This document shows positions 35,764 through 44,103 of a stretch of DNA of 64,000 nt, in pieces. The stretch spans positions 434,001 through 498,000 of the forward strand of contig NZ_JAPDDR010000003.1 of assembly GCF_025950095.1 (NCBI RefSeq). The letters are read 5' to 3'. The number at the start of each line of letters is the position of its first letter. The stretch's first letter is position 1. Below the pieces are notes generated by a model, which did no database searches, was not told the origin of the DNA, and saw only the letters and a list, made by a program, of their open reading frames with translations. Source of the DNA: Luteolibacter rhizosphaerae. GTDB taxonomy: Bacteria > Verrucomicrobiota > Verrucomicrobiia > Verrucomicrobiales > Akkermansiaceae. The position numbers and the translations under genes were made by a program.

Positions 35764-37563
35764 ATGCCTACTTCCCTGACCCGCAATTTCTCGATCATCG
35801 CCCATATCGACCACGGGAAGACTACCCTTTCCGACCGCTTGATGGACGCTACCAATACGGTGGCCCAGCGCGATCAGCAGGCCCAGCTTCTCGATGCCAT
35901 GGACCTCGAGCGCGAGAAGGGCATCACCATCAAGAGCCACCCGGTGGCGATGGAGTACAAGGCGAAGGACGGGAAGACGTACAAGCTCAACTTGCTCGAT
36001 ACCCCGGGCCACGTCGATTTCTCCTATGAGGTCGCCCGCTCGCTGGCCGCCTGTGAGGGCGCGATCCTGATGATCGATGCCGCGCAAGGCGTGGAGGCCC
36101 AGACTGTGGCAAACCTGCACCTGGCGCTTGAGCAGAATCTCACGATTATCCCGGTCCTCAACAAGATCGACCTTCCCGCGGCGGACGTCGAAAAGTGCCG
36201 CAAGCAGTTGGAGGACATCCTCGCCATCCCGGGGGAAGATGCGATTCCCGCATCCGCCAAGCAGGGCATCGGGATCGAGGAAATCCTGGAAGCCGTCGTG
36301 CAGCGCGTGCCGGCCCCGGTGGAGAATCCGGACAAGCTCCTGCGCGCCTCCGTTTTCGATTCGATCTACGATACCTACCGTGGCGTGGTCTCCTACGTTC
36401 GGGTTTTCTCCGGCAGCGTGAAGAAGGGCCAGCGCGTGAAGCTGATGGCCACGAACAAGACTTACGAGGTCAAGGAAGTGGGCGTCTTCACGCCGAAGAT
36501 GACCGCCCGCGAAAAGCTGGTGGCCGGCGATGTGGGCTACGTCATCGCGAACATGAAGTCCGCGGACGAGGCCAAGATCGGTGACACCCTCACCGACAAC
36601 ACTCATCCCTGCCCCGAGCCGCTGCCCGGTTACAAGGAGATCCAGCCGATGGTCTTCTCCGGGATCTACCCGATCGACGCTTCCGACTACGAGTCGCTCA
36701 AAACCGCAATGGGCAAGCTGCAGATCAACGATGCGGCCTTCACCTACATGTCGGAAAGCTCCACCGCGTTGGGCTTCGGCTTCCGCTGCGGCTTCCTCGG
36801 CCTGCTCCACATGGAGATCATCCAGGAGCGCCTGCGCCGGGAGTTCAACATGGACGTGATCTCCACCTACCCGTCCGTGATCTATCAGGTCACGAAGACG
36901 AACGGGGAAGAGGTCATCGTGGACAATCCCTCGTTCTTCCCCGAGCAGCAGACCATCCAGGAGGTGCGCGAGCCGCTGGTGAAAGTCTTCGTCATGATCC
37001 CCGGCGACTACATCGGCGACATCATGTCGCTGGTGATGGAGAAGCGCGGCGAGGTCGAGCATACCGAGACGATCGATGACACCCGCGTGATGCTGACCTG
37101 TCTGCTGCCGCTGGCGGAGATCCTCGTCGATTTCAACGATCGCCTGAAGTCCTGCACGCGCGGCTACGGTTCGATGGACTACGAGCACGCCGGCTACCGT
37201 GCCGCGAACATGGTGAAGATGGAGATGATGATCGCCGGTGATCCCATTGAGGCTTTCGCCACCATCGTCCACCGCGAGAAGGCGGAAGGCTACGGCCGGG
37301 CGCTTGCCGCCCGTCTGAAGGACGTCATCCCGAACCAGCTCTTCGTGGTGGCCATCCAGGCCTGCATCGGCGGTAAGATCATCGCCCGCGAAAGCATCTC
37401 CGCCATGCGCAAGGACGTGACCGCCAAGTGCTACGGCGGTGACATCTCCCGCAAGCGCAAGCTGCTGGAGAAGCAGAAGGAAGGTAAGAAGAAGATGAAG
37501 GCGATCGGGAAGGTGAACATCCCGCAGGACGCCTTCATCAAGGTGCTGAAGAGCGGGGATTGA
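35764..37563 (+). CDS. lepA: Elongation factor 4 (LepA)
   Basis: Ribosome-associated GTPase that back-translocates or aids assembly under stress. 599 residues. G-domain motifs: AHIDHGKTT (G1), the DxxG in DTPGHVDF, and NKIDLP (G4). The LepA-specific C-terminal domain ends KRKLLEKQKEGKKKMKAIGKVNIPQDAFIKVLK. Length is exactly in the family range. Divergent from the pseudokinase-recG operon. Confidence 0.97.
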   Translation: MPTSLTRNFSIIAHIDHGKTTLSDRLMDATNTVAQRDQQAQLLDAMDLEREKGITIKSHPVAMEYKAKDGKTYKLNLLDTPGHVDFSYEVARSLAACEGAILMIDAAQGVEAQTVANLHLALEQNLTIIPVLNKIDLPAADVEKCRKQLEDILAIPGEDAIPASAKQGIGIEEILEAVVQRVPAPVENPDKLLRASVFDSIYDTYRGVVSYVRVFSGSVKKGQRVKLMATNKTYEVKEVGVFTPKMTAREKLVAGDVGYVIANMKSADEAKIGDTLTDNTHPCPEPLPGYKEIQPMVFSGIYPIDASDYESLKTAMGKLQINDAAFTYMSESSTALGFGFRCGFLGLLHMEIIQERLRREFNMDVISTYPSVIYQVTKTNGEEVIVDNPSFFPEQQTIQEVREPLVKVFVMIPGDYIGDIMSLVMEKRGEVEHTETIDDTRVMLTCLLPLAEILVDFNDRLKSCTRGYGSMDYEHAGYRAANMVKMEMMIAGDPIEAFATIVHREKAEGYGRALAARLKDVIPNQLFVVAIQACIGGKIIARESISAMRKDVTAKCYGGDISRKRKLLEKQKEGKKKMKAIGKVNIPQDAFIKVLKSGD

Positions 37564-37672
37564 TCCCGCCGCTCCCAGCCCGGACCGGTGCTTGGTGAAA
37601 TTTCGATGAAGCTCTCATCGGAGCGTTGAATTGACTTTATCGGCGCGGACCTGTGGCGAACACAGGGGCGAC

Positions 37673-38380
37673 ATGAGACACGTCCTCCCCCTCGCTGCTT
37701 GCCTGCTTCCGCTCGTCTTCAGCTCCTGTGCTACCAAGTGGACCGAAGCCCAGAAAGCCCAGGTCAGCTCTCTATCCGTGGCGCCGAGTGTTGCCCCCGA
37801 CGGCTACAAGCCGCCGATCGGCAACGAAGTTCATTCGGCCCCGATCATCACCGTCGGCGGTGGTAGCTTCGCGGCCGGTGCGGCGGCAGGAGCCGGTGCC
37901 CAGTTGATCGTGGAGATCGCCGCCTTGGCTCAGCAGAAGATGTTCGAGAGCAACTATGCCGATGCCATTTCCCGGGCACCCGGCACTGTTCCCGGCGATC
38001 TCTCGAGCCGTGTCCACAAGGAGGTGTCGAAGTCTCTGGGCGCTCATCCCTTCCTGAAGGGCAAGGTCAACAATGCCTCTCCGAACCGCTTCGTCGTCAC
38101 GGTGGAAACCTTCCGCTACACGCGTGCGGGCAAGGATGGGGACGTGTTGGTCACGCCCGCGATCAGCGGCAAGTTCGAGCTGCTTGGCGCGGATGGGAAG
38201 AAGCTCCTTTCCACTCCTTATGTGGCAGTCGGGAAGACGGCCAAATCCATGAATGCCTTTGTGGCGGACAAGGCTCTCGCCAGCCGGGCCTTCGACGAGG
38301 CCATCATGCGGATCGGCCTGAGGGCGCGTAATGCCGTCGAGGTGAAGTTGGGCGAAACCCCCACCAAGGAAGCGCCTTAA
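37673..38380 (+). CDS. Putative lipoprotein of unknown function
   Basis: 235 residues; signal with lipobox VFSSC near residue 20, then a mature domain with a glycine/alanine-rich hydrophobic segment (GGGSFAAGAAAGAGAQLIVEIAAL), which may be an amphipathic or membrane-inserting region, and a beta-rich C-terminal part (RFVVTVETFRYTRAGK, LVTPAISGKFELLGADGKKLL). Start at ATG 37673; the in-frame frame upstream lacks a signal. I do not recognise the family. A TTGACT lies 42 bp upstream of the start but no good -10 follows. Confidence 0.7.
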   Translation: MRHVLPLAACLLPLVFSSCATKWTEAQKAQVSSLSVAPSVAPDGYKPPIGNEVHSAPIITVGGGSFAAGAAAGAGAQLIVEIAALAQQKMFESNYADAISRAPGTVPGDLSSRVHKEVSKSLGAHPFLKGKVNNASPNRFVVTVETFRYTRAGKDGDVLVTPAISGKFELLGADGKKLLSTPYVAVGKTAKSMNAFVADKALASRAFDEAIMRIGLRARNAVEVKLGETPTKEAP

Positions 38381-38434
38381 CCGGATCATTCCCGGGCGAA
38401 TCGCCGGAGGAAGAGAAAGAAAACTGTTGATCAT

Positions 38435-38448
38435 ACCAACCGGTTGGT
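38435..38448. promoter_or_regulatory. Palindromic operator of the TetR regulator
   Basis: ACCAACCGGTTGGT, a perfect 14 bp palindrome 15 bp upstream of the GTG start of the TetR gene. The same core, extended to 18 bp, recurs before the methyltransferase gene. Confidence 0.8.
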
Positions 38449-38462
38449 CTAGTGGTCCGTCC

Positions 38463-39053
38463 GTGTCCATTCCCGAGTCCAAGGAACGCCTGATCGCAGC
38501 AGCCAAGGAGCTGGTGCTGACCTATGGCTACGCCGGGATGCGGGTGGATGCAGTCTGCGAAAAAGCGGGGCTGACCAAGGGCAGCTTCTACCACTTCTTC
38601 AAATCCAAGGAGGAAATCGGGATCGCGATCCTCGAGTGGTCGGCCCGGAAGGGCGGCGAGATTCTGAGCAATGGCCCCCATGCGACGATTAAAGATCCGG
38701 TGGAGCAGGCCTTCGCCTTCCTGAAGCATGTGGAGGACTCCTCCGAAGCGCTGTGGGCGAACGGCTGCATCCTCGCGAGCTTCTCAATGGAACTGGCGGA
38801 CACCAGCGACAAGCTGAACCAGGTCGTGGTCGGAATGTTCACCCAGGTGGTGGACTTCTTCGCTTCTTACTTCGTCCCGATCGCGGAGCGCTGGCCGGAA
38901 CTTCCCTCCGCCCAAGACCTCGCCAATGAGTACCTCTCGCTGCTGGAAGGCTCGATTATCTTCGCCAAGGTCTATCGCGATTCCGCCCGCATTTCTTCCG
39001 CGCTGAGGGCTTTCCGCATCAACCTTGAACGCCTGACGATGGTAGCAGTCTGA
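38463..39053 (+). CDS. TetR/AcrR family transcriptional regulator
   Basis: 196 residues. N-terminal helix-turn-helix: KERLIAAAKELVLTYGYAGMRVDAVCEKAGLTKGSFYHFFKSKEE pattern is visible over residues 6-50; the rest is the helical ligand/dimerisation domain. I chose GTG 38463 because the palindromic operator lies immediately upstream and the preceding in-frame codons (LIIPTGW) encode the operator itself. It probably represses its own gene and the downstream methyltransferase through the shared palindrome; the ligand is unknown. Confidence 0.93.
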   Translation: MSIPESKERLIAAAKELVLTYGYAGMRVDAVCEKAGLTKGSFYHFFKSKEEIGIAILEWSARKGGEILSNGPHATIKDPVEQAFAFLKHVEDSSEALWANGCILASFSMELADTSDKLNQVVVGMFTQVVDFFASYFVPIAERWPELPSAQDLANEYLSLLEGSIIFAKVYRDSARISSALRAFRINLERLTMVAV

Positions 39054-39073
39054 CTTTTTTCGGCCTCCGGACC

Positions 39074-39091
39074 ATACCAACCGGTTGGTAT
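39074..39091. promoter_or_regulatory. Palindromic TetR operator before the methyltransferase gene
   Basis: ATACCAACCGGTTGGTAT, perfect 18 bp palindrome, 51 bp upstream of the methyltransferase ATG; shares its 14 bp core with the site before the tetR gene. Confidence 0.85.
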
Positions 39092-39142
39092 TTCCATTCT
39101 CCTGGTTCATCCCACCCTCCCAAACTCGTCCAAAAGCGAACC

Positions 39143-40231
39143 ATGAACTCGACACTCGAAATCCAAGAACAACGCACCGAACTCCGCATGGACCTCCTTG
39201 AGGCCTTTGCGGGCAAGATGATGAATGAGCTGGGGGCGGCCGTGAGTGGCGCTCTCGTGATCCTCGGCGACCGCTTGGGGATCTATGAAGCACTCGCCAA
39301 GACCGGCCCGGTAAGCTCCATCGGCTTGGCGCAAGCTACCGGCCTCGACGAGCGCTACCTGCGCGAGTGGCTGGCGGCCCAAGCCGCCTCCGGCTACATC
39401 GAATGCAATCCCGGCGAGGGCTTCTTCTGGCTGAACCCCGAGCAGGCCGCCGTCTTCGCGATGCCGGACCATCCGGCGACCATGATCGGCGGTTTCTACA
39501 CCATGGCATCCGCCTACCACGACGAGCCGAAGGTGGAGGAAGCCTTCAAGACCGGGAAAGGGATCTCGTGGGCGGATCACCACAACTGTCTCTTCTGCGG
39601 GGTGGACCGCTTCTTCCGCGCCGGCTACGCGGCGAATCTGGTATCTTCGTGGATTCCCTCCCTTGATGGTGTGGAAGCCAAGCTCAAGGCCGGTGCCAAG
39701 GTGGCAGACGTGGGTTGCGGACACGGTTCCTCGACCGTGCTGATGGCGAAGGCCTTCCCGAATTCCTTCTTCACCGGCTTCGACATCCACGAGGAATCGA
39801 TCAAGGCGGCCCGCGGCCATGCCGAGGATGCAGGCGTGAGCAACGTCCGCTTCGAAGTGGCCACCGCGAAGGACTTCCCGGGCCACGACTACGATCTGGT
39901 GACGGTCTTCGATGCCTTGCACGACATGGGTGATCCGGTCGGCGCGTCCATCCACATCCGCCAGGCGCTGCATAAGAACGGCACATGGATGATCGTCGAG
40001 CCCATGGCCGGTGATAGCTTGGCGGAGAATCTCAATCCGCTGGGACGTCTCTACTACAGCGTCTCGACCATGGTCTGCACGCCCGGCTCGAAAAGCCAGG
40101 AAGTGGGACTCGCCCTCGGTGCCCAAGCCGGGGAGAAGCGCTTGCGTGCGGTCATCCAAGAAGGTGGCTTCACCCGCTTCCGCCGCTCCACCCAGACCAT
40201 GGTGAACATGGTGCTGGAGGCTCATCCTTGA
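39143..40231 (+). CDS. SAM-dependent class I methyltransferase with N-terminal winged helix
   Basis: 362 residues. The N-terminal ~100 residues form an O-methyltransferase-like winged-helix dimerisation domain (LAQATGLDERYLREWLAAQAASGYIE). The Rossmann domain has motif I VADVGCGHGSSTVLMA, motif II TGFDIHEESIKAA and post-motif DLVTVFDALHDMGDP. The HNCLFCGVDRFF stretch has a distinctive Cys pair. Substrate unknown; similar proteins are broad small-molecule methyltransferases. TetR-type operator 51 bp upstream, so expression is likely induced by the TetR ligand. Confidence 0.9.
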   Translation: MNSTLEIQEQRTELRMDLLEAFAGKMMNELGAAVSGALVILGDRLGIYEALAKTGPVSSIGLAQATGLDERYLREWLAAQAASGYIECNPGEGFFWLNPEQAAVFAMPDHPATMIGGFYTMASAYHDEPKVEEAFKTGKGISWADHHNCLFCGVDRFFRAGYAANLVSSWIPSLDGVEAKLKAGAKVADVGCGHGSSTVLMAKAFPNSFFTGFDIHEESIKAARGHAEDAGVSNVRFEVATAKDFPGHDYDLVTVFDALHDMGDPVGASIHIRQALHKNGTWMIVEPMAGDSLAENLNPLGRLYYSVSTMVCTPGSKSQEVGLALGAQAGEKRLRAVIQEGGFTRFRRSTQTMVNMVLEAHP

Positions 40232-40332
40232 TTCGTAATGGAGTCCCGCCGAGATACCGGCGGCGCTCCATGCTCCCTCATGTCCGAGTCAATCCGGCGT
40301 TTCGCATTCGACCTGACTCGCGGATTCGCTAG

Positions 40333-41478
40333 ATGCTCTTTCCGGTGAGCCGCTTGATCCGGAATCGATATCTTTCGCTGCTGTGGGTGCTGCTTTCCAT
40401 GGTGGCGGTGCAGAGGCTGCCTGCCCATGTCGTGAGCCAGTTGTATGGCGAGCTTCAAGAGTCGGATGGCTCATGGAAGCTGGAAATCCTCTTTGATGCC
40501 GGGTTTGCCGATCCGAAGTTGCGCGACGATCTGGAGGCGCCGCAGCCGACCCGCGAGTGGCTGGTGGGATTGCCTTCCGGGCAGCAGCAGCAACTGTGTC
40601 GCGAGGCCGAGATCTATCTTCGCGAATCCCTGAGCTTCCGCACCTCAGGTCAGCCGCTGGATTGGAAGGTCTCCTACCCGGACTTCCATGTTACGCCGCC
40701 GAGCTTTCCTTCCTTGCTCAACGATGGCGCTTACTTCCGCATCCTGATCGAACCGGTCGCTCCGGCATCCGGGGAGGTCACGGTGGCGATGGCGGGCGGG
40801 AAACATCCCGATCTGGTGGTGAAGCTCCCGGGCGGAGCGGATGGTGGCAACTACCTGACCGTGGCCCCCGGCGCGGAAACCCGACTGGTAAGCAGCACTC
40901 CCGCGGATCCTGTGGAGAGCAGGACGCCGATCTCCGTGGCCTTCACCCAAGGCGTGCTCCATGTGGTGCCGGAAGGGCTGGATCACATCCTCTTCGTGCT
41001 CGGCATCTTCCTACTCCAGCGGCGTTGGAAGCCGCTGCTCCAGCAGTCCCTCGCTTTCACCGCGGCCCACACGCTGACGCTGGGCCTCGCTGCCGCCGGC
41101 TTCGTGAAAGTGCCGGGCTCGATCGTCGAGCCGATCATCGCGCTGAGCATCACCGCGCTTGCGGTGGAGAATCTCTTCGTCACCGAGGCGAAGCCGTGGC
41201 GTCTCGCGCTCGTCTTCGTGTTCGGCCTCGTGCACGGCCTTGGCTTCGCCGGCGTGCTTTCCGCCTGGATTCGCCCCGGGGAAGGATTCCTGCCCACCCT
41301 GATCTCGGCGAATGTCGGCGTCGAGGTCGGTCAGGTCATCGTGCTGGCCGCGGCATGGATCCTCACCATGGGATGGAGCCGCAGCCGGGCATGGCCGCAC
41401 TTCCGGCGCTGGAGCTGCGTGGCGCTCGCCTGTGCCGGCCTGTTCTGGTTCGTCGAACGCGTGAGCTGGCTCGCTTAG
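40333..41478 (+). CDS. HupE/UreJ family membrane protein
   Basis: 381 residues. A signal/anchor segment, a soluble beta-rich N-terminal region (about 40-205), then HupE/UreJ_2 helices starting at the conserved GLDHILFVLGIFLL block and AFTAAHTLTLGLA, FGLVHGLGFAG, ANVGVEVGQ. HupE/UreJ proteins are nickel or other metal permeases, though this long form is uncharacterised. No urease or hydrogenase gene is nearby. The stop overlaps the convergent metallopeptidase gene by 4 bp. Confidence 0.9.
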   Translation: MLFPVSRLIRNRYLSLLWVLLSMVAVQRLPAHVVSQLYGELQESDGSWKLEILFDAGFADPKLRDDLEAPQPTREWLVGLPSGQQQQLCREAEIYLRESLSFRTSGQPLDWKVSYPDFHVTPPSFPSLLNDGAYFRILIEPVAPASGEVTVAMAGGKHPDLVVKLPGGADGGNYLTVAPGAETRLVSSTPADPVESRTPISVAFTQGVLHVVPEGLDHILFVLGIFLLQRRWKPLLQQSLAFTAAHTLTLGLAAAGFVKVPGSIVEPIIALSITALAVENLFVTEAKPWRLALVFVFGLVHGLGFAGVLSAWIRPGEGFLPTLISANVGVEVGQVIVLAAAWILTMGWSRSRAWPHFRRWSCVALACAGLFWFVERVSWLA

Positions 41479-42734
41479 TCCTCTTCCTCCTCGTCGTCGA
41501 CGTAGTCTTCATCCTCATCGGGAAGACCCGGGGAGGCAGCACCGAATTCAATGTCCACGCGCTTCTTCTTCCAGGCCTTGGAGATTGCCTCTTCCATCTC
41601 CTCGTAGCTCCGGCCGTCGAGAAGCACCTTCAGCGCCGCGTCGCCGCTCTTGCCATCGCGGAGCGACTTCAGGAACTCCTTCATGCGGGCCGCGTCACCT
41701 TCTCCGTCGAGGTGGAGGAAGTAGGTGGTGAGGATTAGCCCGAAGCCGTAGTTGAAATTCGCGCGCTGGCCAGTGAATTGGCCATAGCTCATCTTGAAGA
41801 AGCTCTCGAGCGATGGCGCCTTGATCTTCTCGCCGAGCGCACGCCCGTGGGTGTCGTCCTTCCCGTAGCCGGTGGCGTAGGCCACGATGTCGTCGAAGTT
41901 CGACTTCACCTTGAAAATGCCCGCCCGGTAGGGAGTAGCCGTGGTGTATTCGGCGATCCCTTCGCTGAACCAACCCATGGCACCCTTCTCGAAATACGCG
42001 GAGGGAGAGAGTTGGTGGGTCAGCTCATGCACCAAGGTGCCATTGGCCTTGTCGCGATCAAGGATGTAGCCGCTGCCCATCGGGCGAACGCCCAAGCTCG
42101 TGAGCGGGACCATCACCACGCCGCGGCCTGGCATGAAGACTCCGGCGCTGGTAGGCGGCCCGCCTGCCTTCACGTAGCTCTCCTTGGTCTCGAAGAGCAG
42201 GATTTGATACTTGCCGTCCGTCTTCTTGCCGCCTGAAACCCCGAGGGGCAGCGCCCGGCAGTAGAGGTAGGTGGATTCGAACATGACGGCGAAGCCCTTC
42301 ACCACCGACTGGGCCAAGCGCACGTCGCAAACGAAGCGGTAGTTCGCGCTTTCGTAGATGAAGCGCTTCGCCTCCTTGTCCTCCGTCATCGTTTCGATCT
42401 TCGGATCCTCGGTGAACTGGATCTTGTCCGGCCACGGCGCGTCGAAGTTTTCGCTATCGTCATCCTTGGAGGCGGACTTCGGAGTTTCCTTTTGCGCGGG
42501 CTTGTCGCCGGTGGTCTTGAGGTAGTCCAGATCCGCCGCGGAGAGACGAGCGAGCGGCAGGGTGACGACCTTCTGGTTGCTGTCCAATTTCAGCGTGACC
42601 TCCGTCGAGGTGGCGGACACCAGTTCGGCTTCGAGGGTACGGCCTTGCGTGTCGGTCCATGTCCGCGCCCAGGCGGGTGCGGATAGCAGACATAGGGCGG
42701 CAAGCAGGGGCAGCTTGTGAATCTTGGGGTTCAC
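41475..42734 (-). CDS. Secreted SHD1-domain gluzincin-type metallopeptidase
   Basis: 419 residues from a GTG start. A signal peptide (1-24, APAWA-RT) is followed by an SHD1 domain (25-73: TWTDTQGRTLEAELVS, LPLARLSAADLDYLK), common in secreted planctomycete and verrucomicrobial proteins. A lysine/aspartate-rich linker leads to a peptidase domain with zinc motif HELTH (236-240) and a downstream glutamate ligand in FSEGIAEYTT, a gluzincin-like arrangement. The C-terminus is extremely acidic (DEDEDYVDDEEEED). Substrate unknown; annotated relatives are often DUF1570. Confidence 0.82.
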   Translation of the reverse strand: MNPKIHKLPLLAALCLLSAPAWARTWTDTQGRTLEAELVSATSTEVTLKLDSNQKVVTLPLARLSAADLDYLKTTGDKPAQKETPKSASKDDDSENFDAPWPDKIQFTEDPKIETMTEDKEAKRFIYESANYRFVCDVRLAQSVVKGFAVMFESTYLYCRALPLGVSGGKKTDGKYQILLFETKESYVKAGGPPTSAGVFMPGRGVVMVPLTSLGVRPMGSGYILDRDKANGTLVHELTHQLSPSAYFEKGAMGWFSEGIAEYTTATPYRAGIFKVKSNFDDIVAYATGYGKDDTHGRALGEKIKAPSLESFFKMSYGQFTGQRANFNYGFGLILTTYFLHLDGEGDAARMKEFLKSLRDGKSGDAALKVLLDGRSYEEMEEAISKAWKKKRVDIEFGAASPGLPDEDEDYVDDEEEED

Positions 42735-43014
42735 GAGTTGATAAGAGAGGAGTGAAGCGGGGGCCCGCTAAAGGCGGAGCGGGAGGCGGAACTTTTCTAA
42801 AAAACGCAGGGAATCAATCGAATTACGACAAATGAACGGTGAAAAAACCGTGAAGTCGGGGCGGAACATAGGCCGTGAAAATGCGGAATGGTGATGTCAT
42901 GCCCCTATCATCCCCCGTATCATAAGGTCGCGGATAGGAGGGGCCCCCGGTCCGGCCGACGAGGGAAATGAGGCTTGAAGCCGGACCGCCTCCGGTGGAT
43001 GGAGGGGCAGCAGC
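42735..43014. other. 280 bp spacer between divergent SHD1-peptidase and rlmN
   Basis: Contains no gene-like frame in its own right. It holds AT-rich stretches near 42790-42850 (possible promoter for the peptidase), TATCAT at 42918-42923 (possible -10 for rlmN), and an inverted repeat GGTCCGGC/GCCGGACC (42949-42956, 42980-42987) that could fold in the rlmN leader. Confidence 0.4.
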
Positions 43015-44097
43015 ATGAGCCGACCGCCCCGCTCCCTTCACGATCTCGGACTCCACGAGATCGCCGGGGAGCTGTCTTCTGCCGGAATCAATCCGCACCA
43101 TGCCAAGGCGCTTTGGCGCGCTTTCCAGCGGGAGAACTCCCTGGATCTGGCAAGCCGCGACTTCTCTCCACCCCTGAAGCGCTGGGTGGAAGACCACGTG
43201 GGCGAGGGGAAGGACTTCTTCCTCGATGCGCCCGAAGTCGTGAGCGAGACCCACAGCAGCGACGGCCTGACGCGGAAATTTCTCCTCAAGCAGCGCGACG
43301 GCCAGACCACGGAAACCGTGCTGATGGGCTACGATGGGCGACACACCGCCTGCGTCAGCACCCAGGCCGGCTGCGCGATGGGCTGTGTCTTCTGCGCCAC
43401 CGGGCAGATGGGTTTCGTCCGCCACCTGCGGCCCGGCGAGATCGTGGCGCAGGTGCTTCACGCGCGGCGCGTGCTGGAGGCCATGATGCCCGGCAGACGC
43501 CTGCGGAATCTCGTGCTGATGGGCATGGGCGAGCCGTTGCATAATTTCGACTCGGTGATCCGGGCGCTGGATATCATCTCGAATGTCCGCGGCATCGGCA
43601 TCGGGCCCTCGCGGATTTCGATCAGCACGGTGGGTGTCGTTCCCGGCATCCTGCGCCTCGCGAAGGAAGGGCATCCCTACCGGCTGGCGGTGAGCTTGCA
43701 CGGTTCGACCGAGGAGGAACGCTCCGCCCTCGTGCCCGCCAGTAAGAAGTGGTCGCTGGCCGAGTTGATCGCCGCCTGTCGCGAGTACGGAGCCATCACC
43801 GGCAAGCGCATCTTCTTCGAGTGGACCTTGATCGCGGGGAAGAACGACTCGCCGGAGACCGCGCAGCGCCTCGCTGCGCTGCTGCACGGCATCGATGCGC
43901 ATGTGAACCTGATCCCCTTGAACCCCACCCACGGCTTCAAGGGCATCGCGGCGGCGGAGTCGTCCGGCTTCGAGTTCCAGCGTATCCTGCTGGATGCAGG
44001 CTTCCCCTGCACCTTCCGACAGCGCCGCGGCATCGATGTGGCGGCGGGCTGCGGACAGCTGAAGGCGGAGAAGGTGAGAGCCGCATCCCGGAGCTAG
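43015..44097 (+). CDS. rlmN: 23S rRNA (adenine2503-C2)-methyltransferase RlmN
   Basis: Radical SAM enzyme that methylates C2 of A2503 in 23S rRNA and A37 of some tRNAs. 360 residues. The CX3CX2C cluster is Cys120-Cys124-Cys127 in GCAMGCVFCATG; GMGEP and the second catalytic cysteine in PCTFRQRRGIDVAAGCGQL are visible. It precedes the DUF455 fusion gene by 6 bp, so the two are probably co-transcribed. Confidence 0.96.
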   Translation: MSRPPRSLHDLGLHEIAGELSSAGINPHHAKALWRAFQRENSLDLASRDFSPPLKRWVEDHVGEGKDFFLDAPEVVSETHSSDGLTRKFLLKQRDGQTTETVLMGYDGRHTACVSTQAGCAMGCVFCATGQMGFVRHLRPGEIVAQVLHARRVLEAMMPGRRLRNLVLMGMGEPLHNFDSVIRALDIISNVRGIGIGPSRISISTVGVVPGILRLAKEGHPYRLAVSLHGSTEEERSALVPASKKWSLAELIAACREYGAITGKRIFFEWTLIAGKNDSPETAQRLAALLHGIDAHVNLIPLNPTHGFKGIAAAESSGFEFQRILLDAGFPCTFRQRRGIDVAAGCGQLKAEKVRAASRS

Positions 44098-44103
44098 AAC
44101 ACC

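Noticed and set aside
35647-37272. Minus-strand open frame of 541 codons opposite lepA
   Set aside because: Low-complexity H/R/L-rich translation, antisense to LepA with all GTPase motifs; a GC artefact.
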